Source: Hirundichthys speculiger | Taxonomy: Eukaryota; Chordata; Actinopteri; Beloniformes; Exocoetidae | Assembly (NCBI GenBank): GCA_018398805.1 | Contig: JAGFBZ010000861.1 | Location: 467,501-531,500 of the forward strand | Direction: 5' to 3' | DNA: 64,000 bases | Shown: piece after piece, positions 37,283-47,432 of the stretch | Position numbering within the stretch: the stretch's first letter is position 1 | Layout of the letters: every line of letters begins with the position of its first letter | Translations under genes and position numbers: made by a program | The notes under the pieces: model-generated | Seen by the model: only the letters and a program-made list of their open reading frames with translations | What the model was told of the DNA's origin: nothing | The model's database searches: none

Positions 37283-39703
37283 AAATTTCTGAACCTGAGA
37301 TTAATCCTCGTCAAACTATGAACTGTTGGTTTTAGCTTTCGGTTTCATACGACTGAACAAACCTGATTCACTATGTTAATTTCCTGGTACAGCTGGTTTC
37401 TCCCATCTCTTCTATTTCTATCCCATAAGCTATCAAGGCTTTCAATATCTAAAGGACAGCCACAAGAGTGGCATCAATCTTTATATCAAACTCTATGATC
37501 ATATTTTTCCAAACACTGAATGGTTCCTTTAGGAGCAGTTATGGGCAGGTGGTAGTACATTTAAAGATGCTATTAGTTTGTGGTTACACACAGCATTTTT
37601 TATTTTGGCATGGCAGTAGAAGCCTGCCAAATGCACAATCTAACTGACTGCCCATGTCAAAACCCAACTTAAAGCATTCTGTCATATAAATGACCACCTG
37701 CACTTAGTGTGACTGTATTAATGCTCTGCCTCTGATGCTGAGTGCTCATTAAGGTCCCTGAGGTCAATTCCTTTTTGAACGCCAACCATTTGGATTCAAG
37801 AACACAGAAATTACGGCCGTATATCATAGCATGGATCTAGAGGAGTCAACATAACGCATCTCATCCCTGCAGCTTTGACGATGATGCCTCACTAAACAGC
37901 TCTAAACAAACTCTTTCAAAGCCCTGATAAATAAGTGAAGGGATAAAAGCTACATCGATACCATTCCAACGCATTAAAGGGCCAAATAAATAAATAAGTG
38001 GTGACGTGCGGGAGGGGGGGAGCAGGGGGAGAGATGTTGCGCGTTCTTTTGTACATTGAATCTATCTTATCGGAGCGCGTAAAAATAGCTTGACGAGGGC
38101 TAATTGTGCTTGTTGCTGAATAATGGATCACAGTGGAGAGGGCCTTCCTGGAACTGGGGCGGGCACGGCTGCTCCCTGCTGAACCTACGGGTTCCTTTGC
38201 CTGCTTTTGCCTTCAGGTAAAAAATCTGCGACAGCCCCCACCCCCCCACCCCCCGCTCTTTCCCTTCCTCACCCCACCTCTCGCCTGTTCCTCCGAAATT
38301 TTGATGCTCTTCATCTTCAACCTCAATCCTTCCTTTCCTGCTCCAATGTTTGCAGTTGTTCAAAAGTTCCTAAAGAATACGTTGAGGGTGTGTTGAATAA
38401 ATGGGAATAAAACTTTTCCAAAGAGGCAGCCATGAAATGTTTCATGTGATTAATTTATTATCGGATATGCGAGACATAAGGATCAACTGCATGAAGAAAT
38501 GATGATTTGAAAATAAAAATGGAGAAATATAATATTGGTGATATTTATTACTGTGTGGGTAAAAGAAATATCACATAAGGCTATTTGTTTATTCATAAGA
38601 GCCTATGCTTTTTGAACAGTGCGGTCAGAAATCATATTGGTGGCATGTGCATACCGAACATCAAATGCATCAGGAGTTTTCACAGTTGGCTGCAGGACAA
38701 TTGGACTGGCCAGCCATTAAAGGATGGAAGAAAAACTAATTCTTAGCATGTGGTTATTTTCAAAAATGAGGGTAGGGTGTCATTTAATGAGGTGGAACTG
38801 TTTCACGTATCCCGACCTCATGGTTATTTAACTTTGGTCCATGAGTGTCTGTCCCAGTCTCCTTGCTGCTGCAAGTCAATCAGACGCTTCAGAACTTAAA
38901 ATGAAACGAATGCAGATGTTTAAACAATAAATACAGGACAAAACGTTAATTGGGAGTCGACTATGTTGTGGGTTGGGGGGGGGGGACTGATCAAACAGTA
39001 GCGAGTATGCTGAACACTTAGGTATCATTTGAGCCAGCTATGCTCCCTCCCCAGTGTCTTTAACCTTTTAACACGCTGCCGCAAAAAAACTAAGAAGATG
39101 TTTGTGCAGGTGATGTATTATAAATGTCACAACAACGCGCTAGCTCGCAACGCAGATGTTACAAAAACATCAAATAGTGGGTTAAAGGTAATAAAGATAA
39201 GTTTACACCGTGACACCTATGTATGAATGAGCTGCGACTCCTGTCGTGTTACACCATCATTGTCTCATTAGCGACAGAACAAAGATGGCGGTGAGCAGCG
39301 TGCACCTCGACCTCTGCTGTAACCCGTTAAGGCGCCGTGTTGACGTGATCATTCGCTTGCGCAATGACCACTGCATCAGCAGCACAGAAGGCATAACAAA
39401 GCTGAAACAATAAGAACCAATACGGCCTCCAAAACATGCAAAAATCTCTTTTTGCAATTTGAAGCAGGTGACTTGTGAGTTTGTTTCTGCGGTGATAAAA
39501 CATGAAGAAATCTAAAACTTGTATGTGTAGCAGACTTTTTGAGCATCAATGATCCATCACCATTTAAATCATTGATGCAGGGTCCTTCTATCCATGAGGC
39601 TTTAGTGCTCTCTATTTTATTCTAAGGTTAGGTGATTATTATTTTCATGACCAATGTCTAGATGCTTTGAACTTGCATTAAAGAGGTCCAGAAACCTCTA
39701 GCA
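37283..39703. other. Noncoding DNA, nothing recognised
   Basis: Low gene content. Contains a C-rich patch (38235-38260), a G10 run (38976-38985) and a perfect 11-base inverted repeat at 39543-39578. Open frames of about 65-87 codons overlap on both strands without family signatures. Confidence 0.45.
39543..39578. repeat. Perfect 11-bp-arm hairpin
   Basis: GCATCAATGAT (39543-39553) and its exact reverse complement (39568-39578) flank a 14-base loop. No surrounding RNA or transposon context is seen. Confidence 0.7.
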
Positions 39704-40253
39704 CACATGTGTCAAACACAAGGCCCGTGGGCCAAATGTGGCCCGTCACGTCATTTTATGTGGCCCTCGAGAGCTTGTGCATTATTGGCCTAAATTTTAA
39801 ACCAATATTTTAAGACTTAAAATAAGCTTATGCCGCTTTAAAGCGCACATGTGACAATAAACTACATCTCCCATAATGCATTTTGTCGTTACCAACAAGA
39901 TAACAGTATATAACAATGATGAAGATTTTCAGAACTTACGAACTTAAGAAAAACCTCTACAAATTAACCCCAACATGTCCAAGAAAAGAAAATTTAATGA
40001 ACAAAGAAGGCAGTTTCATGAATGATGGGAAAACGAATGCAAGTTTGTACCTCAAGGTGAAGAAACAGTAGGCCTGTCTTTTGTGTTAATACACATAATA
40101 CATAATAAATACAGAAACCGTTATTTAACAAGGTGTAGTTTCATTTATTTTGATTTATATTGCATTTTGTGACATTCATGCTGTCAATCTGACCCTTCGA
40201 GGCCAACCATGATGCTGATGTGGCCCTCAGTGAAAATGAGTCTGACACCTTTG
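39704..40253 (+). mobile_element. hAT transposon deletion derivative, exact 8-bp TSD
   Basis: The left end CACATGTGTCAAACAC and the reverse complement of the right end CAAAGGTGTCAGACTC are the CAnnGGTGTCAnACTC-type terminal repeats of hAT elements. Both sides are flanked by CTCTAGCA (39696-39703 and 40254-40261), an exact 8-bp target duplication. Subterminal GGCCCGTGGGCC, GTGGCCCGTC and GTGGCCCTC blocks follow the usual pattern. The inside keeps the start of a transposase (39975 onward), then jumps to the right terminal region. This is a 550-bp internal-deletion copy of a once autonomous element. Confidence 0.9.
39975..40088 (+). pseudogene. hAT transposase N-terminal remnant
   Basis: An ATG-started frame begins MSKKRKFNEQRRQFHE, then a TGA stop, then WENECKFVPQGEE and VGLSFV. 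This matches the opening of the hAT/Charlie-like transposases that start MSKKRKxD-x-E-x-R-x-F-x-x-x-W, where the next domain would be a BED/zinc-finger region and then the hAT catalytic core. Both are absent. One in-frame stop replaces the position just before the conserved tryptophan. The location, about 270 bases inside the left terminus of a hAT element with a perfect target duplication, supports the call. It cannot encode an active enzyme. Confidence 0.75.
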
Positions 40254-41281
40254 CTCTAGCACATACTTTGTCCCAGGAATTAGATTTATTACAGTTTTCC
40301 CCCCACAGTTCACTCCTGTATTCACATTGTCGTGTTTTAGACAACGGAACAATTAAATTCCAAAGTTTCAGTTCCCTTAAAGCCTGACAGCAGAAGAACT
40401 AATCCTCTTACTGCGTACCACCTACAAGTGAGGAGAAGGATTTGTTGGTAAATACCCGTATCAAGTTTGTTGCCTCACGTCTAATATGGCATCAAAGTTG
40501 TCGGCCGTGTGACGGGGAGCGCTGAAAGTGTGAGGTCGCAACTTTGCATAAATGTCTTTGTCGCTACGGTCTCATCAGTGGAATGTGTGCAGCTGATGGA
40601 AGACTGCTTACACTTATTCCTCCCAACAACTAAAGGCTTGTTAAAAACTGCTTTTCCTCTCTCTGTCCTTTGAAATGGGTGCGCAACTAATGAGTTACGT
40701 TCTTCGCAAAGTTGAAATTGTCTTTGTTTTGATTTCAAAGGGGAAAGAAGTATGTAACCTACTTGTATTTATTTGAACTTAATACAAAGAGCAGAGCAGT
40801 GTCTAGTCTGGATCTCAAACCTCTAGGTTCTGGAAAAGTGTTCAAAATCCACCCAAGTGTTTTGCAGTCTAAGGTTATCAATCACTGATACTTTTATTGT
40901 TTTTTTTTCTCTTGCACAACCACTTCAGTCTCAGATAAAAAGTAGATAGGAGCTGTGATAATCACTCTGACAAACATCACGCTGCTTAGACTGATAACTC
41001 TATCTTTTACTGCCAAGATTTTACACTCTTCCCAGCATAAAACAGGATAAACATCTCTGATAAGACATACTTTTTGGGGGCGAGAATATCCGTGTCTCCT
41101 AATTGAACAAAACTATTAAAAGAAGCTACAGGCAACTTATCAGCAGGGCCCATCGCTTCATGTGTGTTTGCTCGTGTTTGTGCGCTGGCTCCTTTGATCG
41201 CCGCTCAATCCGCTTCAACTTTCCTCTGATTGCTGCAGACCCCGGGATCTTTCTTCTCTCTCAACCAGCTGTCCAAGAAAA
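40254..41281. other. Noncoding DNA, nothing recognised
   Basis: Ordinary mixed sequence between the hAT element and the duplicated segment. No exon or transposon end recognised. Confidence 0.45.
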
Positions 41282-41471
41282 CATGCAGAGCTCGGTTCAG
41301 TGTCAACACAGTCTGTTTATATTTGTTTTTATGTGCGCGGCAGAACAACAATTTGAATAATTAATTTTAGAAATTGGCTTATTAGGTTCTCCCGCTACGT
41401 GCTTGCAATTTACTTCATTGTTGAAATGACTGAGTCTGATTAAGAAAAATAAAACTAATTACCCTGACAAA
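41282..41471 (+). repeat. Duplicated segment, copy 1 (upstream of LTR element)
   Basis: This 190-base stretch recurs at 42721-42902 in the same orientation with strong similarity: shared blocks include GGTTCAGTGTCAACACAGTC, TGTTTATATTT, CAATTTGAATAATTAATT, TGCTTGCAATTTACTT and ATGACTGAGTCTG. It lies about 450 bases before the 5' LTR; its partner lies inside the gag region. Confidence 0.85.
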
Positions 41472-41917
41472 TATGCTCACCAATTTACTGTGTGCATGAT
41501 TAACTGTATTAAAAGACAATAAGGGCTTCTTAAATTGAATTTTAAGAGGTAAATAAATCACATTTCACAAATTGGAAAGTCAGGGAAAACAAGTTGTTAT
41601 CAAGAAGAAAAAAAGGAGCATTAAAGATATAACTCGTCAGTTTATCCAGTGTGCACACAGCACTTATGATATAAAACATTCGTGTGTGGATCCCCTGCCA
41701 GCCACTGTATTGCGCAATAAGCGGCTCGCACATTGTGCTGCACTTCTGGTTAGTTTCTTAACGCGTCTGTATATGTTTTTATGGCGTTTGGGTCAAGCGT
41801 GGTCGCTGGTTGACGGTGGAGGTTTGATAGAGTTTCTCATGTCAGCCCCATCACTTCCCGTGTGTAGTGGTCATTTTTGGCACATCCCAGCAAGGCCGAA
41901 GTGAGTGCTCTGTTCTC
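41472..41917. other. Short noncoding gap before the 5' LTR
   Basis: Mixed sequence with no recognised feature; forms the left flank of the LTR element. Confidence 0.45.
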
Positions 41918-42244
41918 TGTGCTCTCACCACGTGCACCCCCCAGTCCTTGGTACTTTAACTGTTGTAGATTTTCAATTACATGCTGGACCTAGTATGGTA
42001 TTTTAGAGATCTTTTTTGAACTGGCATTTTCTTTTTTGTTTTTATTTATTTATTTTACATATTATTATTTTAAGTGTTGTATTTTTCTCATTGTTTTGTA
42101 AATATATTTTTAAAACATTATTCTGTCTCAGCCTCTTTTCTTGACCACCACCTGCATCCATATTGTTTTATCTGTTGTGCCAAGTTAAATCTTAAGCCAA
42201 TTTGGAAAATTAAACTGCTGGACCTGAGCCTACACTCTGTTACA
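41918..42244 (+). repeat. 5' LTR
   Basis: TG...CA bounded. Shares with the 3' LTR, in order: CTCTCACCAC, GGTA-TTTAAC, GCTGGCATTTT-like, GTGTTGTATTTT, ATATTTTTAAAA, ACCACCACCTG-ATCCATATTGTTTTA, and GCCT-TACACTC-GTTACA. Contains AGTTAAAT/AATTAAA near the 3' side as a possible polyadenylation region. Confidence 0.75.
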
Positions 42245-42462
42245 CTTTTCTGCCATTGTGCTGTGGTAAAATTGAGTTTTTGGGGGGTTTTTTTTTCTAG
42301 GTTTGTGGTATCGACCCAAATAGACCACGCAGCGTGCTCTTTGAGGCAGCCTTACTTCTGGCTGTCTCTGTCTCATGCTTTTCACCTGTGCTGTGGTATC
42401 TGCCAGTCCAGTTATGGCTGTAAACAGGGTGCTAGAACCAAGGGACTTGGATCAACGACATC

Positions 42463-43611
42463 ATGCTGAGTCTGAGTAGCTGCAAGATGGAGCTGCAGCT
42501 GACATCATTGGTGGAGACGCATCAAACTTTGATTATAATGAGCCTTTACGCCTTGAATGTCTGCTTTTATATGCCTAAGGAGAGAAAGTGTCCTCTGTTT
42601 TGGGGAACTACTGGAATCCCAGTTGAGGACTGGGTGGAGGAGATGAAGGCAACACTGAGGACCAGACGACTACAGCCTGTTGACCAAGATTATTTCTTTT
42701 ATTATCATCTAGCAGAAAATACGTAGAGCTTGGTTCAGTGTCAACACAGTCTGTTTATATTTATTATTATGTGTGCAGCATAACAATTTGAATAATTAAT
42801 TGAAGAAATTGGGTTATTAGGTTATTTCTCTACATGCTTGCAATTTACTTTATTGTTTAAATGACTGAGTCTGTTAAGAAAAATAATACTAATCATCCCT
42901 GAACCAATAAATGAAATAAAGTACAGGGTGAGGGCAGACAAGGGAGGACCCAGAGCAAATATTATGTATATTACAGGACATCTATGGGTCTACTATCTAA
43001 CCGTAATTGGTAATTGGTATGCTTCTCTGCTGCAGTCTCTCTTTTTTTCTAGGAAGCAGCAGGAGGATGAATCATTGCAGGAGTTTTCACATGCATTGCG
43101 TTGTATAATAGAAAAGGTTGAACACTGTGGACCAAGACGATTGTCAGATGCCCCTGGTCTCGTTAGAGACCAGTTTGTTGAGCATGTGCAAGACCCCAAC
43201 TTTTGCGGGGAATTAAAATGGTTCGTAAGACAGGATCCAGAGTACACACTGCTGGACATTAGAGCAGAGGACATTCATTGGGAATATGAGTGGCAGACTT
43301 GGGAAGCCAATGGGTCAGAGTTACTCTGTTCCTCCTTTTAGTGTGGTACATCGTTCTGGTATAAAATGCCAAGCATAACAGTTGACCCAGAGGTTATCGC
43401 CTCACAACAGTTGTTAGAAAGACAGCAGGAGCAGCTTAACAAACGGACCCAGGGTTTACTAGCACTGCAGACAGCCCCTCGACCGCTAGCTAAAACTGCG
43501 GGTCCAGTACGGTTAGGGGCCAGCGTTGTCAAAAGCCGGGTCACGATGCCGGGGAATTTGATAAAGAACGTGTCCTTCCCTGGCCTAGAGCCCCACAGCC
43601 TGGAGAAGTAA
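42463..43611 (+). pseudogene. Broken gag (Ty3/gypsy, PNMA/ZCCHC-like capsid family)
   Basis: The first part (42463-42720) ends with the fish gypsy-type gag block KCPLFWGTTGIPVEDWVEEM and LRTRRLQPVDQDYFFYYHL. The second part (about 42990-43341) has LFFSRKQQEDESLQEFSHAL, IIEKVEHC, VRDQFVEHVQDPNFCGELKW and the DIRAEDIHWEYEW end of the capsid domain. Between them the expected linker is replaced by about 270 bases that include a copy of the duplicated segment. A stop at 43339 is followed by a third piece in another frame (43366-43611, a glutamine-rich IASQQLLERQQEQLNKR stretch), where gag often has a coiled region. No zinc knuckle is visible. Family assignment rests on these motifs. It is clearly non-functional, with an insertion, a stop and a frame change. 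Confidence 0.8.
42721..42902 (+). repeat. Duplicated segment, copy 2 (inside gag)
   Basis: Second copy of the segment at 41282-41471, slightly shorter, same orientation, offset about 1.44 kb. It sits exactly where the gag reading frame is broken. Confidence 0.85.
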
Positions 43612-43768
43612 CGTCAGCTGTACAGGAAAGTAGATGCAAGGAGCAAAACATCTGCTGGGGGCACCAGCTCACAGACTCAGGGACCGGTTCTACCACAAGC
43701 ACCTTGTCACACTATGCCGTGAGTTAACCATAAAGCTAGGAGGTGTTATGGCTAACCTTCTTCTAGAC

Positions 43769-44678
43769 CAGGGGTCTTCAACCCTGGTCCTCAAGAGCCA
43801 CAGCTCTGCATGTCTTAGAAGTTTCCCTGGTTCAGCGCACCTCATTCTAATGAATGGATCATCATCAGCTTGTCATCATAGACTCTGCACAGACTATGAA
43901 CGACTCATTCATGTGAATTCGGTGCGCTGAAGCAGGGAAACATCCAAGGCATGCAGGGTTACGGCTCTCAAGGACTGGTTCTATGGTAACCACCATATCA
44001 GAGAGCTTCTTTAGCCAGCCTTTTCAGGGCATTTTCAGGGCCGATGGGTGAGCAATCCCAATCCTCGAACGGCCACTGTCCTGCATGTCGATATGTTGAG
44101 CTAGATATCACAGTGTTTGGGCCGGTGGTACCACAGCGGGGTTGTCAAAAACCAACAAGGACCATGTGGTTCTCCTTCTTTTAGGAATGAATGTAATCAA
44201 AAAATGTTATTATCAGCTGTTTAGTCATCATGGCCCTGACCTCTTTAACCTCTCTGAAGAACAGCAGGCACCTGTCTCATGGCAGCAGGCATTGCAGTGC
44301 TACCTTTCACTCAAGTGAAAGGTAGTTTTTGAGCAGTAGTTTCAAAAAGAACTCAAAATATATAGTTTTAGCTGAATAACAACTCACTGACCTTTGTCTT
44401 CAAGATAAGAAAATCCATATCTCATATATTCTTCGTTGTATCTGTGTTTCACCATGCTCAACATATGTAAACAAACTTTGCAGGTCTTTTTCTATGGTGT
44501 GTGTATGGTATTAGAGGGCATTATCGCCATCTACTGTTAAGGAGTATGAATGACATGCTTTTTTTTTTTTTTTTTTTTTTTTTTTAGCATTTCCTTTCCC
44601 CAGGCAAAGGCCCACGACCCACTGAAAGCAGGTCTGCGACCCACTTTCGGGTCACGACCCACCACTTGAGAACCACTG
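43769..44678. mobile_element. hAT insertion with mixed termini inside LTR element
   Basis: Flanked by TTCTAGAC (43761-43768) and CTCTAGAC (44679-44686), seven of eight bases identical, as for hAT. The left end is CAGGGGTCTTCAACCCTGG; the reverse complement of the right end is CAGTGGTTCTCAAGTGG, followed by the GGGTCGTGACCC block of a different well-known hAT family. The left 220 bases are themselves a long-TIR MITE: CCTGGTCCTCAAGAGCC and TTCAGCGCACC near 43790-43828 recur inverted near 43927-43975. A third terminus fragment of that family lies at about 44055-44092 (CCTCGAACGGCCACTGTCCT). So this block is either one chimeric element or nested copies of two families. Confidence 0.65.
44559..44585. 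repeat. Poly-T run (27 T)
   Basis: Long T homopolymer inside the hAT block, immediately before the right terminal region. Confidence 0.92.
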
Positions 44679-44691
44679 CTCTAGACAATCT

Positions 44692-45042
44692 TGTCCTCTC
44701 ACCACTGCACCTGCAGCCAGCCAACCCCTGGTATTTTAACTTTTAGATTTAAATTGAATGCCAGACCTTGTAGCCTTTTAGAGGTCTGTTTTTTGAGCTG
44801 GCATTTTTTTTTTTTTGTTTGTTTTTTGTTGTTGTTTTTTTTCCAGAATATTATTTCTAGTGTTGTATTTTCGTCCCTGTTTTGTTAACATATTTTTAAA
44901 ATTTTATTCTGTTTTTTTTTGTTTTCTTTTTTGTTTTTTACCACCACCTGTATCCATATTGTTTTACCTGTTGGGCTAAATTAAACCTGAATCTAGTAGT
45001 AAAGATTAGACAGCTGGTTCTAAGCCTGTACACTCAGTTACA
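44692..45042 (+). repeat. 3' LTR
   Basis: Homologous to 41918-42244 along its whole length. It is longer because of T-rich expansions (44800-44840, 44910-44940). Starts TGTCCTCTCACCACTGCACC and ends CACTCAGTTACA. Confidence 0.75.
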
Positions 45043-45980
45043 TGTGAAAGTCTGAAGGCTCTGCTGCTTTTTCCACTTGTTTGTCTCCCCAGAACATTTC
45101 AAGTCCAGTCAGGGCTGGTCAGTTGTCCATTTATTAGCTCACGAAGACTGATGGGAGAGGAGACCACTCCTATCAATATTTCATATAATCATATGATGCT
45201 GTGTTTGGCCAATCTGCCTTTTATGGTCTCATGCTGTCTGAAGCTGAAGCCGTCAGTACTTAGGGCCACAGAAGCAATCGATGGGCAGGATAACATCAGT
45301 GGCCTGTGTGTTACTGTAAGTTCAGCAAGACTGTGTTAGCATTTCCTGAAATGTTGACATCACAATGTTGTTATGAGCCACTGGGGGAAAATTTTAGATA
45401 AAGCAATATGTTTTTAATGGTGCCTTTGAGACTGCAGAAGACCTAAATGTTTGATGAAAAAAAAGTTCTTATTTCACATCTGAATCAAATCATTTTGGAG
45501 CCGAATTTTTCAAGTTGTTTAAAAAAAAAAAAAGTGTTTCTATTTTATATACTGGCTGTGTAATAATTAATATGTAAAGAAAAAAAATTACTTTTCCCAT
45601 GTGATGTACATGGGCTGTTTGGGATGCCATCAATGCATGCTAATGCTACCTGACATTTCTGGAATGTTTTAAAATTCCAATATTATGATCACCAACTCAT
45701 AATGCAGGACGCATTAATAATTTCAGCGCATTTCATGGAGGCCTTATCATTTGAAACAAGCTCTGTTCGGGGCTTGCGGGTAGCCAGCGGATCCAAAAAC
45801 ACCATTAGCCAGGTGGTATCACATAAATTAAAAATATACGAACATGGTTTTCCAGTCAGGCTGGTTGTTGCCTCCCCCACCCATCCTCCCACCCCACCAC
45901 TCTACCCAGAGCACCGTGTTTCGTGAGAGAAGGCCGTATTTCTTCCAACCTGATGAAGAAATCTGCCAGAAGGAAAAAGA

Positions 45981-45984
<4 letters not shown>

Positions 45985-46019
<35 letters not shown>
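45985..46019. repeat. (GA)n microsatellite
   Basis: Seventeen GA units. Open frames through it give Arg-Glu or Leu-Ser repeats and are artefacts. Confidence 0.95.
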
Positions 46020-46022
<3 letters not shown>

Positions 46023-46479
46023 GTAAAAAAACTGCCAACTGTTCTGGACATGGGTACATGACCCAGATACCCTCTCAGTTGCCCCACCCATCCTTTCCAT
46101 GCTACGACTGTCATCAGAAGATGTTTTTACAATGTTTTACCATCTAATTTTTTTTTTTCCTCCGTTGGGCGTGTGCCTTAGGGAAGTGTGAATTAGATGG
46201 CAAACGGGAAGAAAATGTGGCAGAGACACCTCAGAGGAGCTGCGTTAGCGAGCTGTCATGAAGCACGAGACGCCACCTGAAACCACCACGAGTCGCATCT
46301 AAGAGGTTGAATTAACATCAAACTCGGCTGCAGCTCACTTCACTTCAGCTGGTTCCACCTCTGTGGTCTTGAACTTTTTTTTTTTCTTATAAAGCATCTC
46401 CATTTAAACCCTGTAGATAGCAAGATTCATCACTGATTCATGCAGTTACACACAGGTGGTCTTGCATTCAGATGAGCAG

Positions 46480-46880
46480 CCCAAAGACGAAGGGAAAGAG
46501 ATGGCGGGTAATTCCAAAGAAAGACCATAAAACTGAGGGAAGGAATGAAAAGAATGACGGAAGAAAGGAAATAGATGATGAAGCAAAGAAACAAAACATC
46601 TTAAATGATGTAATTAAAGAGGTAAAGCTATGAAATTTGAAAAATGGGAAGAACAAGATATAAAGAAATTATGAAAATAAGGATAAAAGGGGGAAAAATA
46701 ATATTGAGGAAAAAAAACAAGAGAAAATGAAACAGGCTCCATTAAGAAAATCAGTCCTGGAAAAAAAATAAAAGGGACAAAAGCCAATAATGAAGTAATA
46801 GAAAATGAATAAAACAGGATAAAGACAAGACTTTTCTTCACACATAAAGCACCAAAATAAAAAAAGAGAAATGAAGAAAT
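46480..46880. repeat. Long purine-rich, strand-asymmetric block
   Basis: About 400 bases in which the plus strand is predominantly A and G (AAGAAAGG, GGGAAAAATAA, GAAAATGAA motifs), without a fixed repeat unit. The minus strand therefore has long stop-poor frames rich in Phe, Leu and Ser that are not genes. Confidence 0.65.
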
Positions 46881-47365
46881 GTAGCTTCACTGTGATACAG
46901 AAGTCTCCCAACAACAGCCAGTACGCTCTCCACTGCCTGATCTATATTTAATAGTTCCTCCATCATTCTGCCTCCTTTCTTCTCTCTCTGTCTCTCCATC
47001 CCTCCGTCATTCCCTTACTCATCCACGGCCGGCCCGAGCAGATGGAGATTGTAAGGCTAGTTGGCCCATTCAGGCACTGATCTGTCCGTGCACGCTGCAC
47101 TTCAGTCCAGTCCAGTGTTTCCCTCTCTGCCCACCACATATGCAGCGCCTCAGCTTGTGTTAGGAAAATGAAAATCAGTGGAACGGCGGCGACTGACAGC
47201 ATGTCAGCAGAGCCAGACGGGGGGAGTAATTGTTGGGGAATTAATCAGTTGGGAATCCTTTTCCCGTATACCATCCTGCGTGGGTGAGTGTAACTGCGAT
47301 GGAGGCCAAACAGAGAATTAAATTTACACCATTACAAACATGATAATCTTTATCCCTATGCTCTG

Positions 47366-47367
47366 TG

Positions 47368-47398
<31 letters not shown>

Positions 47399-47432
47399 GG
47401 GGGGGGGGTGGGGGGGGGGGGGGGGGGGTGGG
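47366..47432. repeat. (GT)n followed by very long G-runs
   Basis: About eight GT units lead into runs of 27 and 19 G separated by single T. Strong G-quadruplex potential on the plus strand. Such tracts are error-prone in sequencing. Confidence 0.95.

Larger units (their letters stand above)
41918..45042 (+). mobile_element. Decayed Ty3/gypsy-like LTR retrotransposon, gag only
   Basis: Two related LTRs (41918-42244 and 44692-45042), both starting TGT-CTCTCACCAC and ending TTACA, flank a plus-strand gag remnant (42463-43611). No protease, reverse transcriptase, RNase H or integrase is present, so pol was lost or this was a gag-only derivative. The interior is interrupted by a 182-base repeat copy (42721-42902) and by hAT material (43769-44678). 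A primer-binding site next to the 5' LTR and a polypurine tract next to the 3' LTR are not recognisable. The LTRs differ by many substitutions and indels, which points to an old insertion. The flanking five bases do not match. Confidence 0.75.

Noticed and set aside
42304..42320. TGGTATCGACCC as an LTR primer-binding site
   Set aside because: It lies about 60 bases from the LTR end, whereas a primer-binding site should follow it directly.
45828..46147. Arg-Glu and Leu-Ser repeat frames
   Set aside because: Come from the GA microsatellite at 45985-46019.
46468..46914. Phe/Leu-rich minus frames resembling membrane proteins
   Set aside because: They mirror the purine-rich plus strand and have no family signature.
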